From positions 5,270,001-5,334,000 of the forward strand of contig NZ_CP075171.1 in the NCBI RefSeq assembly GCF_021379005.1: a DNA stretch of 64,000 nucleotides. The letters are read 5' to 3'. The notes under the pieces are model-generated. The model was not told the DNA's origin, made no database searches, and saw only the letters and a program-made list of their open reading frames with translations. This stretch comes from Leptodesmis sichuanensis A121. GTDB lineage: Bacteria; Cyanobacteriota; Cyanobacteriia; Leptolyngbyales; Leptolyngbyaceae. Positions 17,742 to 27,693 of this stretch are shown one piece after another (positions within the stretch are counted from its first letter, which is position 1; every line of letters begins with the position of its first letter). The translations under genes and the position numbers were made by a program.

Positions 17742-18004
17742 TGATTTTCCTCTGCAGATTCAAGTTCCTTGTACCGACAACCGACAACGTAGCCTGTTTG
17801 CATAAAATGCACGGCATAAATGTAGTAACTTTGCAAATAAGTTCCAATGCTGACGATGTAACCAACATCACCCTTTTTAGCCAAGGTTACGCCAATATCT
17901 TTTCCGGGAAAAGTACCATCATTACGAATTAACTTTCGCAATCGCACTTTCTGACCAATATCAAAAATAGGGGGAGAATCGATTTCAATTTCATTGGTTT
18001 GCAT
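17738..18004 (-). CDS. nifZ: NifZ, P-cluster maturation factor
   Basis: 88 residues from ATG 18004, chosen because AGGAG precedes it; the open frame runs upstream to 18121 without conserved content. It contains the NifZ core (PIFDIGQKVRLRKLIRNDGT, then KKGDVGYIVSIGTYLQ and YAVHF). NifZ assists formation of the second P-cluster of the MoFe protein in other diazotrophs. Confidence 0.9.
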   Translation of the reverse strand: MQTNEIEIDSPPIFDIGQKVRLRKLIRNDGTFPGKDIGVTLAKKGDVGYIVSIGTYLQSYYIYAVHFMQTGYVVGCRYKELESAEENQ

Positions 18005-18176
18005 GGAATCTCCTAGTGAAGGGGGGTGAGGGATTAGGCTAATTTGAAAAGGGACAGAAAACTTGTAGGATGTGTAGTTTGTAGAATGGGTTAGTGATCG
18101 CAAAATGCATCTGGCAGGCAACGATTAATCACAGTATGATTCACTATGATTTGAATTACCGTGTAGATGGCTACAG

Positions 18177-19340
18177 TTAATGACTGGATATAGTGAAAGT
18201 TTTCATTCTGCAACCATCAGGAATCAGGCTGAGTAACTCTTCTGGAGTTAAATTGCGTTTAACCTCGGTTGAGCGTTGACGCACGGCCTCTAGCAGCGAT
18301 TGCAGCTCAGTTGCATCCAGCACGATGCCATGTTCCTGCAACACACTTTCGATCGCGTGACGGCCCGAATGTTTTCCTACAACAACCTGATGCTGCCAGC
18401 CTACTTCAGATGGATCAAAGGGTTCGTAGGTCAAGGGATTTTGCAGAACTCCGTGAGCATGGATTCCGGCCTCATGCACAAACGCATTCCTACCAACAAC
18501 GGCCTTCCAGGGAGGCACCGGAGAATTCGAAGCTTTTTCCACCAGGCGGGACAACTCTGGCAGGCGTTGAGTTTGAATACCTACCTTAATGCCGTAAATG
18601 CGTTTCAACGCCATCACCACTTCTTCCAATGCTGCATTTCCGGCTCGTTCTCCCAGTCCATTGACGGTGGTATTGACGGATTGCGCTCCGGCTCGAACTC
18701 CTGCCAGTGCGTTTGCGGTGGCCATGCCCAGATCATTGTGGGTGTGCATTTCCACAGGAATCCGTAACCCAGAAACCAGACGGCGGACTTTTTCGTAGGT
18801 ATCCAGCGGATCCAGAATGCCCACAGTGTCACAGAAACGGAAGCGGAAGGCACCCCATTCCTGGGCATAAAGGGCGACATCCATGAGAAAACTTTCGTCG
18901 GCTCTGGAAGAATCTTCTCCTCCGATCGCGACCATTAACCCGCGATCGCAGGCAAAGTTAATGGCATCCCGCAATTGCTCTAACATCTTGCGCCAGTTGC
19001 CCTGAAACTTGGCCGCAATCTGAATTTCAGAAACAGGAACGGAAACATGCACTCGCTGCAAGCCACAGTCGATCGAAGCTTGAATATCTGACAGGACAGC
19101 CCGGTTCCAGCCTAACAGTTTGGCCTTTAAACCCAACTTGCTGAGCGTGGAAATCGCCGTGACTTCTGCTGGCCCCATCGCAGGAATTCCCACTTCCAAC
19201 TCCTGCACTCCAATTTGATCCAGGAAGGTGGCGATCGCAATTTTTTCTTCCAGATTAAAAGCCACTCCTGCCGCCTGTTCACCATCTCGCAAGGTGGTAT
19301 CGTTAACTTGGATTAAGGGGAATGAAGTAGTTGGGTTCAT
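18177..19340 (-). CDS. nifV: Homocitrate synthase
   Basis: 387 residues of the HMGL-like TIM-barrel family. It condenses acetyl-CoA and 2-oxoglutarate to homocitrate, the organic ligand of FeMo-cofactor. Visible motifs: [14 protein letters not shown] at the N-terminus (metal and substrate site), the metal-binding HTHNDLGMA, and the GxGERAGNA loop with [14 protein letters not shown]. It is followed by nifZ and nifT on the same strand. Confidence 0.95.
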   Translation of the reverse strand: MNPTTSFPLIQVNDTTLRDGEQAAGVAFNLEEKIAIATFLDQIGVQELEVGIPAMGPAEVTAISTLSKLGLKAKLLGWNRAVLSDIQASIDCGLQRVHVSVPVSEIQIAAKFQGNWRKMLEQLRDAINFACDRGLMVAIGGEDSSRADESFLMDVALYAQEWGAFRFRFCDTVGILDPLDTYEKVRRLVSGLRIPVEMHTHNDLGMATANALAGVRAGAQSVNTTVNGLGERAGNAALEEVVMALKRIYGIKVGIQTQRLPELSRLVEKASNSPVPPWKAVVGRNAFVHEAGIHAHGVLQNPLTYEPFDPSEVGWQHQVVVGKHSGRHAIESVLQEHGIVLDATELQSLLEAVRQRSTEVKRNLTPEELLSLIPDGCRMKTFTISSH

Positions 19341-19506
19341 GGCTATTTACAGATAAATCGTTAGATTAGCTTTGTTTCTTGTCATTCGTCCTTTGTCGTA
19401 TCAAATTAAATTGTGATTCGGGGAATACCTCCCTACCTATACCGGACTTGACCAATGACCAATGACAAAGGACGATTTTGTCTAGCAGCTCATAGCACTG
19501 CCCTGG

Positions 19507-19659
19507 CTATAGCTTCTTACCAGGCTTGAACACCAGAGAAGAGGGATTGACTGAAGGACGGGCACCCCCCAATTCGTGAACCATCCAGACCAGCATGAAC
19601 TTGTACATCGCCGTCATCACAACCGAAAGCAGGGTAGCGGTAATTAAAGTTGCAAGCAT
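19507..19659 (-). CDS. Small membrane protein, unknown
   Basis: 50 residues from ATG 19659 with GGAGGA upstream; the frame extends to 19779 but the strong ribosome site favours the short form. One hydrophobic segment (ATLITATLLSVVMTAMYKFM), then a polar tail VHELGGARPSVNPSS. Unrecognised. Its place between nifV and nifP in the same direction suggests co-expression with nitrogen fixation. Confidence 0.55.
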   Translation of the reverse strand: MLATLITATLLSVVMTAMYKFMLVWMVHELGGARPSVNPSSLVFKPGKKL

Positions 19660-19750
19660 GGGGGTGTCCTCCAGAATGGGTGTATTGTAGAGCCAGAATT
19701 TTTCAACTCTGGTTTTCGTTGTTTTCTTGTAAGATGTTGGTTCTTTACCG

Positions 19751-19957
19751 TTACAAAGGGGAACAATTCTGCACTTCAAGCCAATCGAAAATCTGGGAAA
19801 GCTGGTTGAGTGTCACCAGTCCATACTGCCAGAGCAACATCGGCAGCGGTGCGTAGTCCCGTTCGGGGTGCCGCAATAACACCGCAAGTTCAGCAGGCGA
19901 AACGGCCATTTCCTGTTCTAAAAAATGAATCAATTTCGCATCATGATGGCGGTTCAT
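19751..19957 (-). CDS. DUF2949 family protein
   Basis: 68 residues with the DUF2949 pattern: AKLIHFLEQEMAVSPAEL, then LRHPERDYAPLPMLLWQYGL and LNQLSQIFDWLE. The family is cyanobacterial and uncharacterised. It lies between nifV and nifP; other cyanobacterial nif clusters have small ORFs in this position. A nif-related role is inferred from context. Confidence 0.75.
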   Translation of the reverse strand: MNRHHDAKLIHFLEQEMAVSPAELAVLLRHPERDYAPLPMLLWQYGLVTLNQLSQIFDWLEVQNCSPL

Positions 19958-19987
19958 AGCGGTTTTCCTTCCAGAACGGTAGGTTAT

Positions 19988-20251
19988 CTAGAATACGGTC
20001 TGCCAACAGCGATCGAGCCAGATGACTAAATCCTTGCGAGAAGCTAAGAATTGCTGTACGACACTTCGGATTAATATAGCCGTGATCGCATCCGACACTT
20101 CAACTCGCAACGTGCCATCCGGTAAGCACCAACAGGGAATCATCAATTCTTGCAAACGGTAATAAATCCGCCAGCGATCAACCAGAGGAACATCTACGGC
20201 ATAGGTTGTGGAAATACTGACGGTTTGGTTAGCACTGAAAAGGGGGTACAT
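19988..20251 (-). CDS. Small conserved nif-linked protein, unknown
   Basis: 87 residues, soluble, beginning MYPLFSANQTVSISTTYAVD, with a mixed alpha/beta pattern and the C-terminal VVQQFLASRKDLVIWLDRCW. I do not assign a family. The ORF sits downstream of nifP and upstream of the DUF2949 gene in the same direction. Small ORFs occupy this place in related clusters, which supports a real gene. Confidence 0.6.
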   Translation of the reverse strand: MYPLFSANQTVSISTTYAVDVPLVDRWRIYYRLQELMIPCWCLPDGTLRVEVSDAITAILIRSVVQQFLASRKDLVIWLDRCWQTVF

Positions 20252-20392
20252 GAAAGGAGACCTCAGAGGTGGGTAGAGGAGGGAGAGATAGGGAAGGTGG
20301 GCAGGTAGAGGAGGAGGGGAGTGGATGGTTTACCTAAAACTTGGAGTTTTTGCTAACAATCATCAACCCAAAATCGCAAATCCAAGATCGCC

Positions 20393-21157
20393 TCACTCTC
20401 GATAAGCAGGTTGTTGCAGTTTTTGCAATTGCTGTTCCAGTTGTTCAATGCGATCGACGAGGGTACGAATGACAGTCGCTTCAGCATCGGGCATTTGACC
20501 ATGCTCCAAAGGACAGTCAGGCGTGTTGGTGCGGCAGATGTTGCGTCCGGGTACACCAACGGCGGTGCAGTGGGAGGGGACATGACGCAAAACGATCGAA
20601 CCAGCTCCAATTCGGGCATAGTCACCAATATGAATGTTGCCCAGCACTTTTGCGCCTGCTCCAATAACGACGTGCGCTCCAACAGTGGGATGGCGTTTGC
20701 CAGTTTCCTTGCCAGTGCCGCCCAGGGTCACGCCTTGATAAATCAGCGTGTAATCGCCGACGATCGCCGTTTCCCCAATCACAACCCCCATGCCGTGGTC
20801 GATGAACACGCCTTGACCAATTTGGGCACCGGGATGAATTTCCACTCCTGTGAAGAAGCGGGCAATATGGGAAATCAGGCGAGGAAAAAAGCGAACCTGG
20901 TGGGTGTGTAACCAGTGGGCCAGGCGATGACAGACGATCGCATGAAAGCCGGGATAACAGCACACCACTTCCAGCCAATTGCGGGCGGCTGGATCGCGTT
21001 CAAAAATAATTCGGAAATCCTCTCGCAGGGTTTCCCATGCTCTCATCCATCTCGAAGGTTGAGAGGTTGTTGCAGACAGTGCACTACTATCCTGGGCTGC
21101 TTTTTCTGAGGCAGGAACCGAGATGGGGGTAAAGAGCAGGGTGAGGGGGTGCTGCAT
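20393..21157 (-). CDS. nifP: Serine O-acetyltransferase, nif-specific
   Basis: 254 residues of the CysE family. It acetylates serine with acetyl-CoA to supply cysteine for Fe-S cluster assembly. The left-handed beta-helix of hexapeptide repeats is clear ([20 protein letters not shown] ... [17 protein letters not shown]), with catalytic-type His in IDHGMG and HPTVGAH. The N-terminal helical domain ([19 protein letters not shown]) is present. It is transcribed divergently from nifB. Confidence 0.9.
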   Translation of the reverse strand: MQHPLTLLFTPISVPASEKAAQDSSALSATTSQPSRWMRAWETLREDFRIIFERDPAARNWLEVVCCYPGFHAIVCHRLAHWLHTHQVRFFPRLISHIARFFTGVEIHPGAQIGQGVFIDHGMGVVIGETAIVGDYTLIYQGVTLGGTGKETGKRHPTVGAHVVIGAGAKVLGNIHIGDYARIGAGSIVLRHVPSHCTAVGVPGRNICRTNTPDCPLEHGQMPDAEATVIRTLVDRIEQLEQQLQKLQQPAYRE

Positions 21158-21243
21158 GGCTAGGCAGGGTTGAAAGGTGTGTTCGTTGTCCTGCTTATAA
21201 CAGGCACCCTCACTCCGGCCCGAACTTTGGATTCAGGTAAAAC

Positions 21244-21270
21244 TTATTGAATCATTAGCTTTGTACTCAA
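21244..21270 (-). promoter_or_regulatory. Putative nifP core promoter
   Basis: On the minus strand, TTGAGT (21265-21270) is followed 15 bases later by CAATAA (21244-21249), about 90 bases before the nifP start. The nifB side has the same layout (TTGAGG-N15-TAATAA). Inferred from pattern only. Confidence 0.4.
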
Positions 21271-21315
21271 GCCCAAAACCCAGATGAAGAAAGGGATTGA
21301 TTTTTTTTAGGGGTT

Positions 21316-21381
21316 GAGGGACTGGTATTTCTAATGATAGGGACTGGTATTTATCGGCAAGGGAATAGGTATTTGGGTACT
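21316..21381 (-). promoter_or_regulatory. Triple 22-bp iteron array facing nifP
   Basis: GGTATTT occurs at 21324, 21346 and 21368, exactly 22 bp apart. Read toward nifP the sites are AAATACCAGTCCC twice and AAATACCTATTCCC once. The array ends ~46 bp before the putative -35. Two-helical-turn phasing fits cooperative binding of an activator on one face of DNA. CnfR is the leading candidate (inference). Confidence 0.65.
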
Positions 21382-21605
21382 CACACTCAAGCCCAATTAG
21401 GGTGAGCGTTATCGGCATTTATTATAGAACAGTTGATGCGTCAGTAATTTGCACTCAAAACAACAGTAAAATGAAATTTCTGTATCAAATTACTCTATAA
21501 ATTACTTTATTTCAGGTTTTGCCAAGAAAACATTAAAAAAAAGCGAATAACATTTTTATTTGGAAAAAAGTGCTAAATTAGATACATAATTGAATTTCGG
21601 AAGCG

Positions 21606-21643
21606 CTGGGGGGAAAACCCAGAAAGTTGAACCCCCAGTTTTT
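21606..21643 (+). terminator. Rho-independent-like hairpin between the iteron arrays
   Basis: Stem CTGGGGG (21606-21612) pairs with CCCCCAG (21632-21638) and is followed by five T. Nothing coding lies upstream on this strand, so it may end a short noncoding transcript starting in the AT-rich stretch 21500-21600, or block read-through toward nifB. Confidence 0.5.
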
Positions 21644-21774
21644 CAAACTTCAGCCCCATCAATGCTGATTTCAGGATGGATGGGAAGAGATTTGAGTACA
21701 GCTTGAATTGTGTCAAAAGACGAGTGAAAATGCCCTTGAAGGTGCATCAGCTCTGGGATTTAGTCGAGTACACA

Positions 21775-21840
21775 AAACACTATTCCCCTATCCTAAAAAT
21801 ACTTGAGCCTGCTCTAAAAAATACCTGTACCTTGCCCCGC
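21775..21840 (+). promoter_or_regulatory. Triple 22-bp iteron array facing nifB
   Basis: Sites AAACACTATTCCC (21775), AAATACTTGAGCC (21797) and AAATACCTGTACC (21819) are spaced exactly 22 bp, in the same orientation relative to nifB as the nifP-side sites are to nifP. The last site is 53 bp before the putative -35. Same candidate activator as for the nifP array. Confidence 0.6.
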
Positions 21841-21871
21841 AAAACTTTTTTGATCCCTATCAATTGCAGGT

Positions 21872-21898
21872 TTGAGGTACTGAGTACACTTCTAATAA
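21872..21898 (+). promoter_or_regulatory. Putative nifB core promoter
   Basis: TTGAGG (21872-21877), 15-base spacer, TAATAA (21893-21898). Matches the spacing on the nifP side. Implies a leader of about 345 nt before nifB. Confidence 0.4.
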
Positions 21899-22250
21899 TT
21901 TCAATAACTCTTACCGCAACGGGTTGGACAAATCCTTTTTAGCAGGCTGATATAACTTCACTTAACGCCAATCACCAATCCCTCTGATGAGGAGCCAAGT
22001 TTTTCAAGTTCCCTGATAGAAGGTTGGATGAGTGGAGTGACGCAACTGCACCATAACTCATGATTGAAGTCGCTGATGTACGGTCTTTTAATCAGTCCCC
22101 AGTGGACTAGCTGGTATAAGCTACTCTAGCCTGCGTAGGCAGGTTGGCTGCACTAAGCGACTTCGATTGATTTCTTAACTGATTTTTCAATGAGAAACGG
22201 CGCAGATACCTTCACACTGGCGATGTCCACCCCAGCTCTGCCGAAATTCA

Positions 22251-23741
22251 ATGACACCACCACCACCTCCCTCTGGTCTCCTGACACGCCCGGTTACAGA
22301 ATCTGCTACGGATATCGTCATCACCAAGAACACGGTGACTGAAAGTAAGAGTTCAAGTAGTTCCAGTAGCTGTGGTTGCAGTAGCAACAGCAGTGCTGCA
22401 CCCAGTGTAGATCAGCGCACCCTCGATCGCATTGCCAAGCATCCCTGTTATAGCGAAGAAGCGCATCATCATTATGCTCGGATGCACGTTGCCGTGGCCC
22501 CGGCCTGCAACATCCAGTGCAACTATTGCAACCGCAAATATGATTGTGCCAACGAAAGTCGGCCTGGTGTGGTGAGTGAGTTATTGACCCCCGAAGAAGC
22601 CGCCCATAAGGTGCTGGTAATTGCTGGCAAGATTCCCCAAATGACCGTATTGGGAATTGCTGGCCCTGGCGACCCCCTGGCGAACCCCGAAAAAACCTTC
22701 CGCACGTTTGAATTGATTGCCGATAAAGCGCCCGATATTAAACTGTGCCTTTCGACCAATGGGTTGATGTTGCCGGATTATGTCGATCGCATCAAAGCCC
22801 TGAATGTGGATCACGTCACCATCACGATTAATATGGTAGATCCCGAAATCGGCACCAAGATTTATCCCTGGGTACACTATCGCCGCAGACGCTATAAAGG
22901 ATTGGAAGCTGCCCGGATTCTGCACGAACGGCAAATGGAAGGCTTGCAAGCATTGAAAGAAGCCGATATTCTGTGCAAGGTCAACTCCGTCATGATTCCC
23001 GGCATTAACGACGAACACCTGGTTGAAGTGGATCAGGTCATCCGGCAAAATGGAGCTTTCCTGCACAACATCATGCCCCTGATTTCCGCACCGGAACACG
23101 GCACCTACTTTGGTTTGACGGGGCAACGCGGCCCCACTCCCAAGGAGTTGAAGAAGCTGCAAGACGAGTGCGCCGACAGCAATATGAAGATGATGCGTCA
23201 CTGTCGTCAATGCCGTGCCGATGCAGTTGGGCTTCTAGGTGAAGACCGCAGCCAGGAATTTACCAAAGAGAAATTCATGGAAATGGCAGTGGAGTATGAT
23301 CTGGAAACCCGCCAGGAAGTCCACAGTGGAATTGAAAAATTCAAGGAAGACATCAAAGCAGCAAAAGCCAAAGTGAAACCCAGTGAGCGAGTGAAAGATA
23401 GCCCCAAGATCCTGGTAGCTGTGGCTACGAAGGGTGGCGGGATTGTCAACCAGCACTTTGGTCATGCGAAAGAGTTCCAGATTTTTGAAGTGGATGCCAA
23501 TGAAGCGAAATTCGTTGGTCACCGCAAGATTGACCACTACTGTCAAGGTGGTTATGGCGAAGAAGCCAGTCTGGAAGGCATTATCAAAGCGATCGCAGAT
23601 TGTAAGGCCGTGTTGGTTTCCAAGGTCGGAGAATGTCCCAAGAAAGAGCTAAAAGACGCGGGGCTACAAGTTGTTGAAGCCTATGATGTCATCGAAAAAG
23701 TCGCTCGTGAATTCTACGACCAGCATCGGAGTGAGTTTTAA
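22251..23741 (+). CDS. nifB: NifB, FeMo-cofactor core (NifB-co) synthase
   Basis: 496 residues. Radical SAM enzyme that builds the carbide-containing 8Fe core of FeMo-cofactor. The SAM cluster motif CNIQCNYC is at residues 86-93; further conserved cysteines lie in [10 protein letters not shown]; the C-terminal ~100 residues are a NifX/NafY-like domain ([21 protein letters not shown]). The N-terminus is a low-complexity Pro- and Ser-rich stretch. The ribosome site before the ATG is weak. First gene of the main plus-strand nif unit. Confidence 0.97.
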   Translation: MTPPPPPSGLLTRPVTESATDIVITKNTVTESKSSSSSSSCGCSSNSSAAPSVDQRTLDRIAKHPCYSEEAHHHYARMHVAVAPACNIQCNYCNRKYDCANESRPGVVSELLTPEEAAHKVLVIAGKIPQMTVLGIAGPGDPLANPEKTFRTFELIADKAPDIKLCLSTNGLMLPDYVDRIKALNVDHVTITINMVDPEIGTKIYPWVHYRRRRYKGLEAARILHERQMEGLQALKEADILCKVNSVMIPGINDEHLVEVDQVIRQNGAFLHNIMPLISAPEHGTYFGLTGQRGPTPKELKKLQDECADSNMKMMRHCRQCRADAVGLLGEDRSQEFTKEKFMEMAVEYDLETRQEVHSGIEKFKEDIKAAKAKVKPSERVKDSPKILVAVATKGGGIVNQHFGHAKEFQIFEVDANEAKFVGHRKIDHYCQGGYGEEASLEGIIKAIADCKAVLVSKVGECPKKELKDAGLQVVEAYDVIEKVAREFYDQHRSEF

Positions 23742-23747
23742 GTAAGA

Positions 23748-23799
23748 AGTTTTGAGTTTTAACTGAAGAGATGTCCCTCAAAGCTTAAAACTCAAAACT
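23748..23799. repeat. Perfect 15-bp inverted repeat in the nifB-fdxN spacer
   Basis: AGTTTTGAGTTTTAA (23748-23762) and TTAAAACTCAAAACT (23785-23799) with a 22-base loop. Similar AAAACTCA/GAGTTTT words fill several other nif spacers. Could stabilise or process mRNA (inference). Confidence 0.65.
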
Positions 23800-23824
23800 C
23801 AAAACTATTCTCTAGGAGTTCACC

Positions 23825-24214
23825 ATGACCTACGCCATCACCGAGCAATGCATTGGATGTAGCCGTTGTAAGTCTGTTTGCCCAACTGGAGCGATTACGA
23901 GAACTGGAGACCAGTATCAAATTAATTCCGAACTCTGTAATAACTGTGTTGGATACTATTCGGTTCCTCAATGCTGGTCGATTTGCCCGACAAATGCAGG
24001 TTGTATTGATACTTCAGAATTGAAATTCCAATCGCCATTGCTTACTGCAACGTCTTCCAGTGAATACTGGGAAAGCTGGTTTGATACTTACAACCATCTT
24101 GTCTCTAAACTAAAAGCGAAAAAGCAAGAGACTTACTGGCAACAATGGTTCGATAACTATTCCCAACACTTATCAAAGGTATTGCGCCAACCCGCTGCAG
24201 GAGTGAATGCATGA
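23825..24214 (+). CDS. fdxN: FdxN, 2x[4Fe-4S] ferredoxin
   Basis: 129 residues. Cysteines at 9, 12, 15, 19 and 38, 41, 50, 54 form two cluster sites of a bacterial-type ferredoxin with the extended loop GYYSVPQC. The C-terminal half has two similar aromatic units (YWESWFDTYNHLVSK and YWQQWFDNYSQHLSK). It probably donates electrons for NifB-dependent cofactor synthesis. The stop overlaps the nifS start (ATGA). Confidence 0.92.
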   Translation: MTYAITEQCIGCSRCKSVCPTGAITRTGDQYQINSELCNNCVGYYSVPQCWSICPTNAGCIDTSELKFQSPLLTATSSSEYWESWFDTYNHLVSKLKAKKQETYWQQWFDNYSQHLSKVLRQPAAGVNA

Positions 24215-25410
24215 CTAATGTAATTTACCTGGATAACAATGCCACAACCAAAATAGACCCGGAAGTCGTTGAGGCCATGTTACCTTATCTGACCGAGTTC
24301 TACGGCAATCCTTCTTCCATGCACCGCTTTGGTGGCCAGGTCGGAAAAGCCTTAAAAACAGCCCGATCGCAAGTTGCCAGTTTACTGGGAGCCGAAGATT
24401 CAGAGGTCGTCTTTACCAGTTGTGGAACGGAAGGTAATAATACCGCAATTCGTGCAGCCCTGGCCGCGCAACCCGATCGCAAACACCTGATCACCACTCA
24501 AGTGGAACACGCCTGTGTGCTGAACCTGTTCAAACAACTGGAAAAGCAAGGGTACACCGTAACCTATCTGTCCGTAAATTCTAAAGGTCAACTCGACCTG
24601 ATGGAACTGGAAGCAGCCATGACGGGCAATACGGCTCTTGTCTCCACCATGTACGCCAACAACGAGACAGGCACCATCTTTCCAGTGGAACAAGTGGGGG
24701 CAATTGTCAAAGAGTACGGCGCAACCTTCCATGTGGATGCCGTGCAGGTGGCGGGAAAACTGCCCCTCAATATGAAATCCAGCACGATCGACATGATGAC
24801 GATTTCCGGTCACAAACTCCACGCTCCCAAAGGGGTGGGTGCCCTGTATGTGCGCAAAGGTTTCCGCTTCCGTCCCTTCCTGGTTGGAGGACATCAGGAA
24901 CGCGGTCGTCGGGCCGGGACTGAAAACGTTACCAGCATCGTTGGGTTAGGGAAAGCTGCAGAATTGGCGCAAGCCCACCTGGCAGACATTCCTCAAGAGA
25001 AGAAACTGCGCGATCGTCTGGAAAAAGGGCTGCTGAACTCCATCCCCGATTGCAGTGTTAACGGTGATCCCAAAAATCGCCTGCCCAATACCACGAACAT
25101 CGGTTTCAAGTACATCGAAGGCGAAGCCATCCTGCTGTCTCTGGATCAGTTCGGGATCTGCGCCTCCTCTGGCTCTGCCTGTACCTCCGGTTCCCTGGAA
25201 CCTTCTCACGTACTGCGGGCCATGGGATTACCCTACACCACGCTGCACGGCTCTATCCGGTTCAGCCTTTCCCGCTATACCACGGAAGCCGAAGTGGATC
25301 AGGTGTTAGCCGTCATGCCAGACATCGTATCTCGCTTACGCGCCATGTCTCCCTTCAACAATGATGAAGCGGAATGGTTGCAAGACCGTCAGGAAGCTTT
25401 GGTTCCATAA
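24211..25410 (+). CDS. nifS: NifS cysteine desulfurase
   Basis: 399 residues, PLP-dependent class V aminotransferase fold. It takes sulfur from cysteine for Fe-S assembly on NifU. The PLP lysine is in SGHKLHAPKG, His in VDAVQ-type loop EHACVLN, and the mobile active-site Cys in SSGSACTSGS. It overlaps fdxN by four bases and is followed by nifU. Confidence 0.96.
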   Translation: MTNVIYLDNNATTKIDPEVVEAMLPYLTEFYGNPSSMHRFGGQVGKALKTARSQVASLLGAEDSEVVFTSCGTEGNNTAIRAALAAQPDRKHLITTQVEHACVLNLFKQLEKQGYTVTYLSVNSKGQLDLMELEAAMTGNTALVSTMYANNETGTIFPVEQVGAIVKEYGATFHVDAVQVAGKLPLNMKSSTIDMMTISGHKLHAPKGVGALYVRKGFRFRPFLVGGHQERGRRAGTENVTSIVGLGKAAELAQAHLADIPQEKKLRDRLEKGLLNSIPDCSVNGDPKNRLPNTTNIGFKYIEGEAILLSLDQFGICASSGSACTSGSLEPSHVLRAMGLPYTTLHGSIRFSLSRYTTEAEVDQVLAVMPDIVSRLRAMSPFNNDEAEWLQDRQEALVP

Positions 25411-25521
25411 GTTCTGAGTTTTGAGTTTTGAGTTCTAAGTTTTCAGTTTTTGACTCAATACTCATGACTCCTGACTCAACACTTAACACTCATCACTCAT
25501 CACTCATCACTTCTAAACGCC
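25411..25521. repeat. Repeat-filled nifS-nifU spacer
   Basis: Made of GAGTTTTGAGTT-type words followed by a heptanucleotide tandem ACTCATC repeated about three times near 25487-25510, similar to short tandem repeats of filamentous cyanobacteria. No gene. Confidence 0.55.
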
Positions 25522-26406
25522 ATGTGGGACTACACTGAAACAGTAATGGAACACTTCTATAATCCTCGGAATCAGGGGGCAATAGAAGATCCGAATGAAC
25601 CCGGAATTGCGGTTGTTTTTGGTGAAATTGGTAGCATAGCATGCGGCGACGCACTCAGACTTCACCTTAAAATTGACATCGAAAGCGATACGATCCTGGA
25701 TGCTCGTTTTCAAACCTTTGGTTGTACCAGTGCGATCGCCTCATCTTCTGCCCTCACAGAGATGGTTAAAGGCATGACGCTGGATGCCGCCCTGAATGTC
25801 AGCAACAAAGACATTGCGGAGTATTTAGGAGGACTCCCAGAAGCCAAAATGCATTGCTCCGTCATGGGCCAGGAAGCCTTAGAGGCAGCTATTTTCAAAT
25901 ACCGGGGCATTGAAGTTGAGCACCATGAAGATGATGATGGGACACTGGTTTGTAGCTGTTTTGGTATCAGTGAAAATCGCATCCGTCGCGTGATCATCGA
26001 AAATAATCTGACTACAGCAGAGCAAGTCACCAGTTACGTGAAAGCCGGAGGCGGATGTGGCACCTGCCTCGCTGAGATTGATGACCTGATTGCCTCCGTT
26101 CAAGCGGAGACTGCTGCAACGACAGCCCGTGTGGAAGCCGAAATTAGCCGGATTCAAGCCAGCGATCGCGGCTTAACCACAGTGCAAAAAATCAGCCGCA
26201 TCCAGGCTGTACTCGATGAAGTCCGCCCCATGATGATTGCCGATGGTGGGGATGTGGAACTGTTCGATGTCGATGGCGACCTGGTGAAAGTCATCCTCAA
26301 AGGAGCTTGCGGCTCCTGTCCTGGCAGCACCGCTACGCTCAAAGATGCGATCGAAGTTCGGTTACGTGAACGGGTATTACCCAGCCTCGTTGTAGAAGCA
26401 GTTTAG
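25522..26406 (+). CDS. nifU: NifU Fe-S cluster scaffold
   Basis: 294 residues with the full three-domain layout: IscU-like N-terminal domain (Cys in FGCTSAIASS and MHCSVMGQ), central permanent [2Fe-2S] domain (CSCFGIS ... GGGCGTC), and C-terminal Nfu domain (KGACGSCPGS). It assembles [4Fe-4S] clusters for NifH and cofactor precursors using sulfur from NifS. Start ATG 25522. Confidence 0.96.
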   Translation: MWDYTETVMEHFYNPRNQGAIEDPNEPGIAVVFGEIGSIACGDALRLHLKIDIESDTILDARFQTFGCTSAIASSSALTEMVKGMTLDAALNVSNKDIAEYLGGLPEAKMHCSVMGQEALEAAIFKYRGIEVEHHEDDDGTLVCSCFGISENRIRRVIIENNLTTAEQVTSYVKAGGGCGTCLAEIDDLIASVQAETAATTARVEAEISRIQASDRGLTTVQKISRIQAVLDEVRPMMIADGGDVELFDVDGDLVKVILKGACGSCPGSTATLKDAIEVRLRERVLPSLVVEAV

Positions 26407-27583
<1,177 letters not shown>

Positions 27584-27693
27584 GGGAGATGAGTCCATGA
27601 GTTGGTAAGTCTCACCGACTTATGGACTCCCCCACCCACCCCACCCTCCCTTCCCCTTACTCTCCCATTCCACCTCGTTAAGAGAGGCACACT

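Larger units (their letters stand above)
21158..22250. promoter_or_regulatory. Divergent nifP-nifB regulatory region, 1.1 kb
   Basis: No gene is supported; frames at 21233-21418 and 21676-21942 lack conserved content. The region holds, in order: a nifP-side promoter-like sequence, a 22-bp iteron array facing nifP, an AT-rich stretch, a terminator-like hairpin, a 22-bp iteron array facing nifB, a nifB-side promoter-like sequence and a ~345-nt nifB leader with a small hairpin (CCTGC/GCAGG near 22131). No GTA-N8-TAC NtcA site was found by eye. Confidence 0.75.

Noticed and set aside
21676-21942. 88-codon ORF in the nifP-nifB spacer
   Set aside because: No recognisable content, and it overlaps the iteron array and promoter-like sequence.
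21158-22250. NtcA binding site (GTA-N8-TAC) in the nifP-nifB spacer
   Set aside because: All GTA words were checked by eye; only N5-N6 spacings to TAC occur, so no canonical site.
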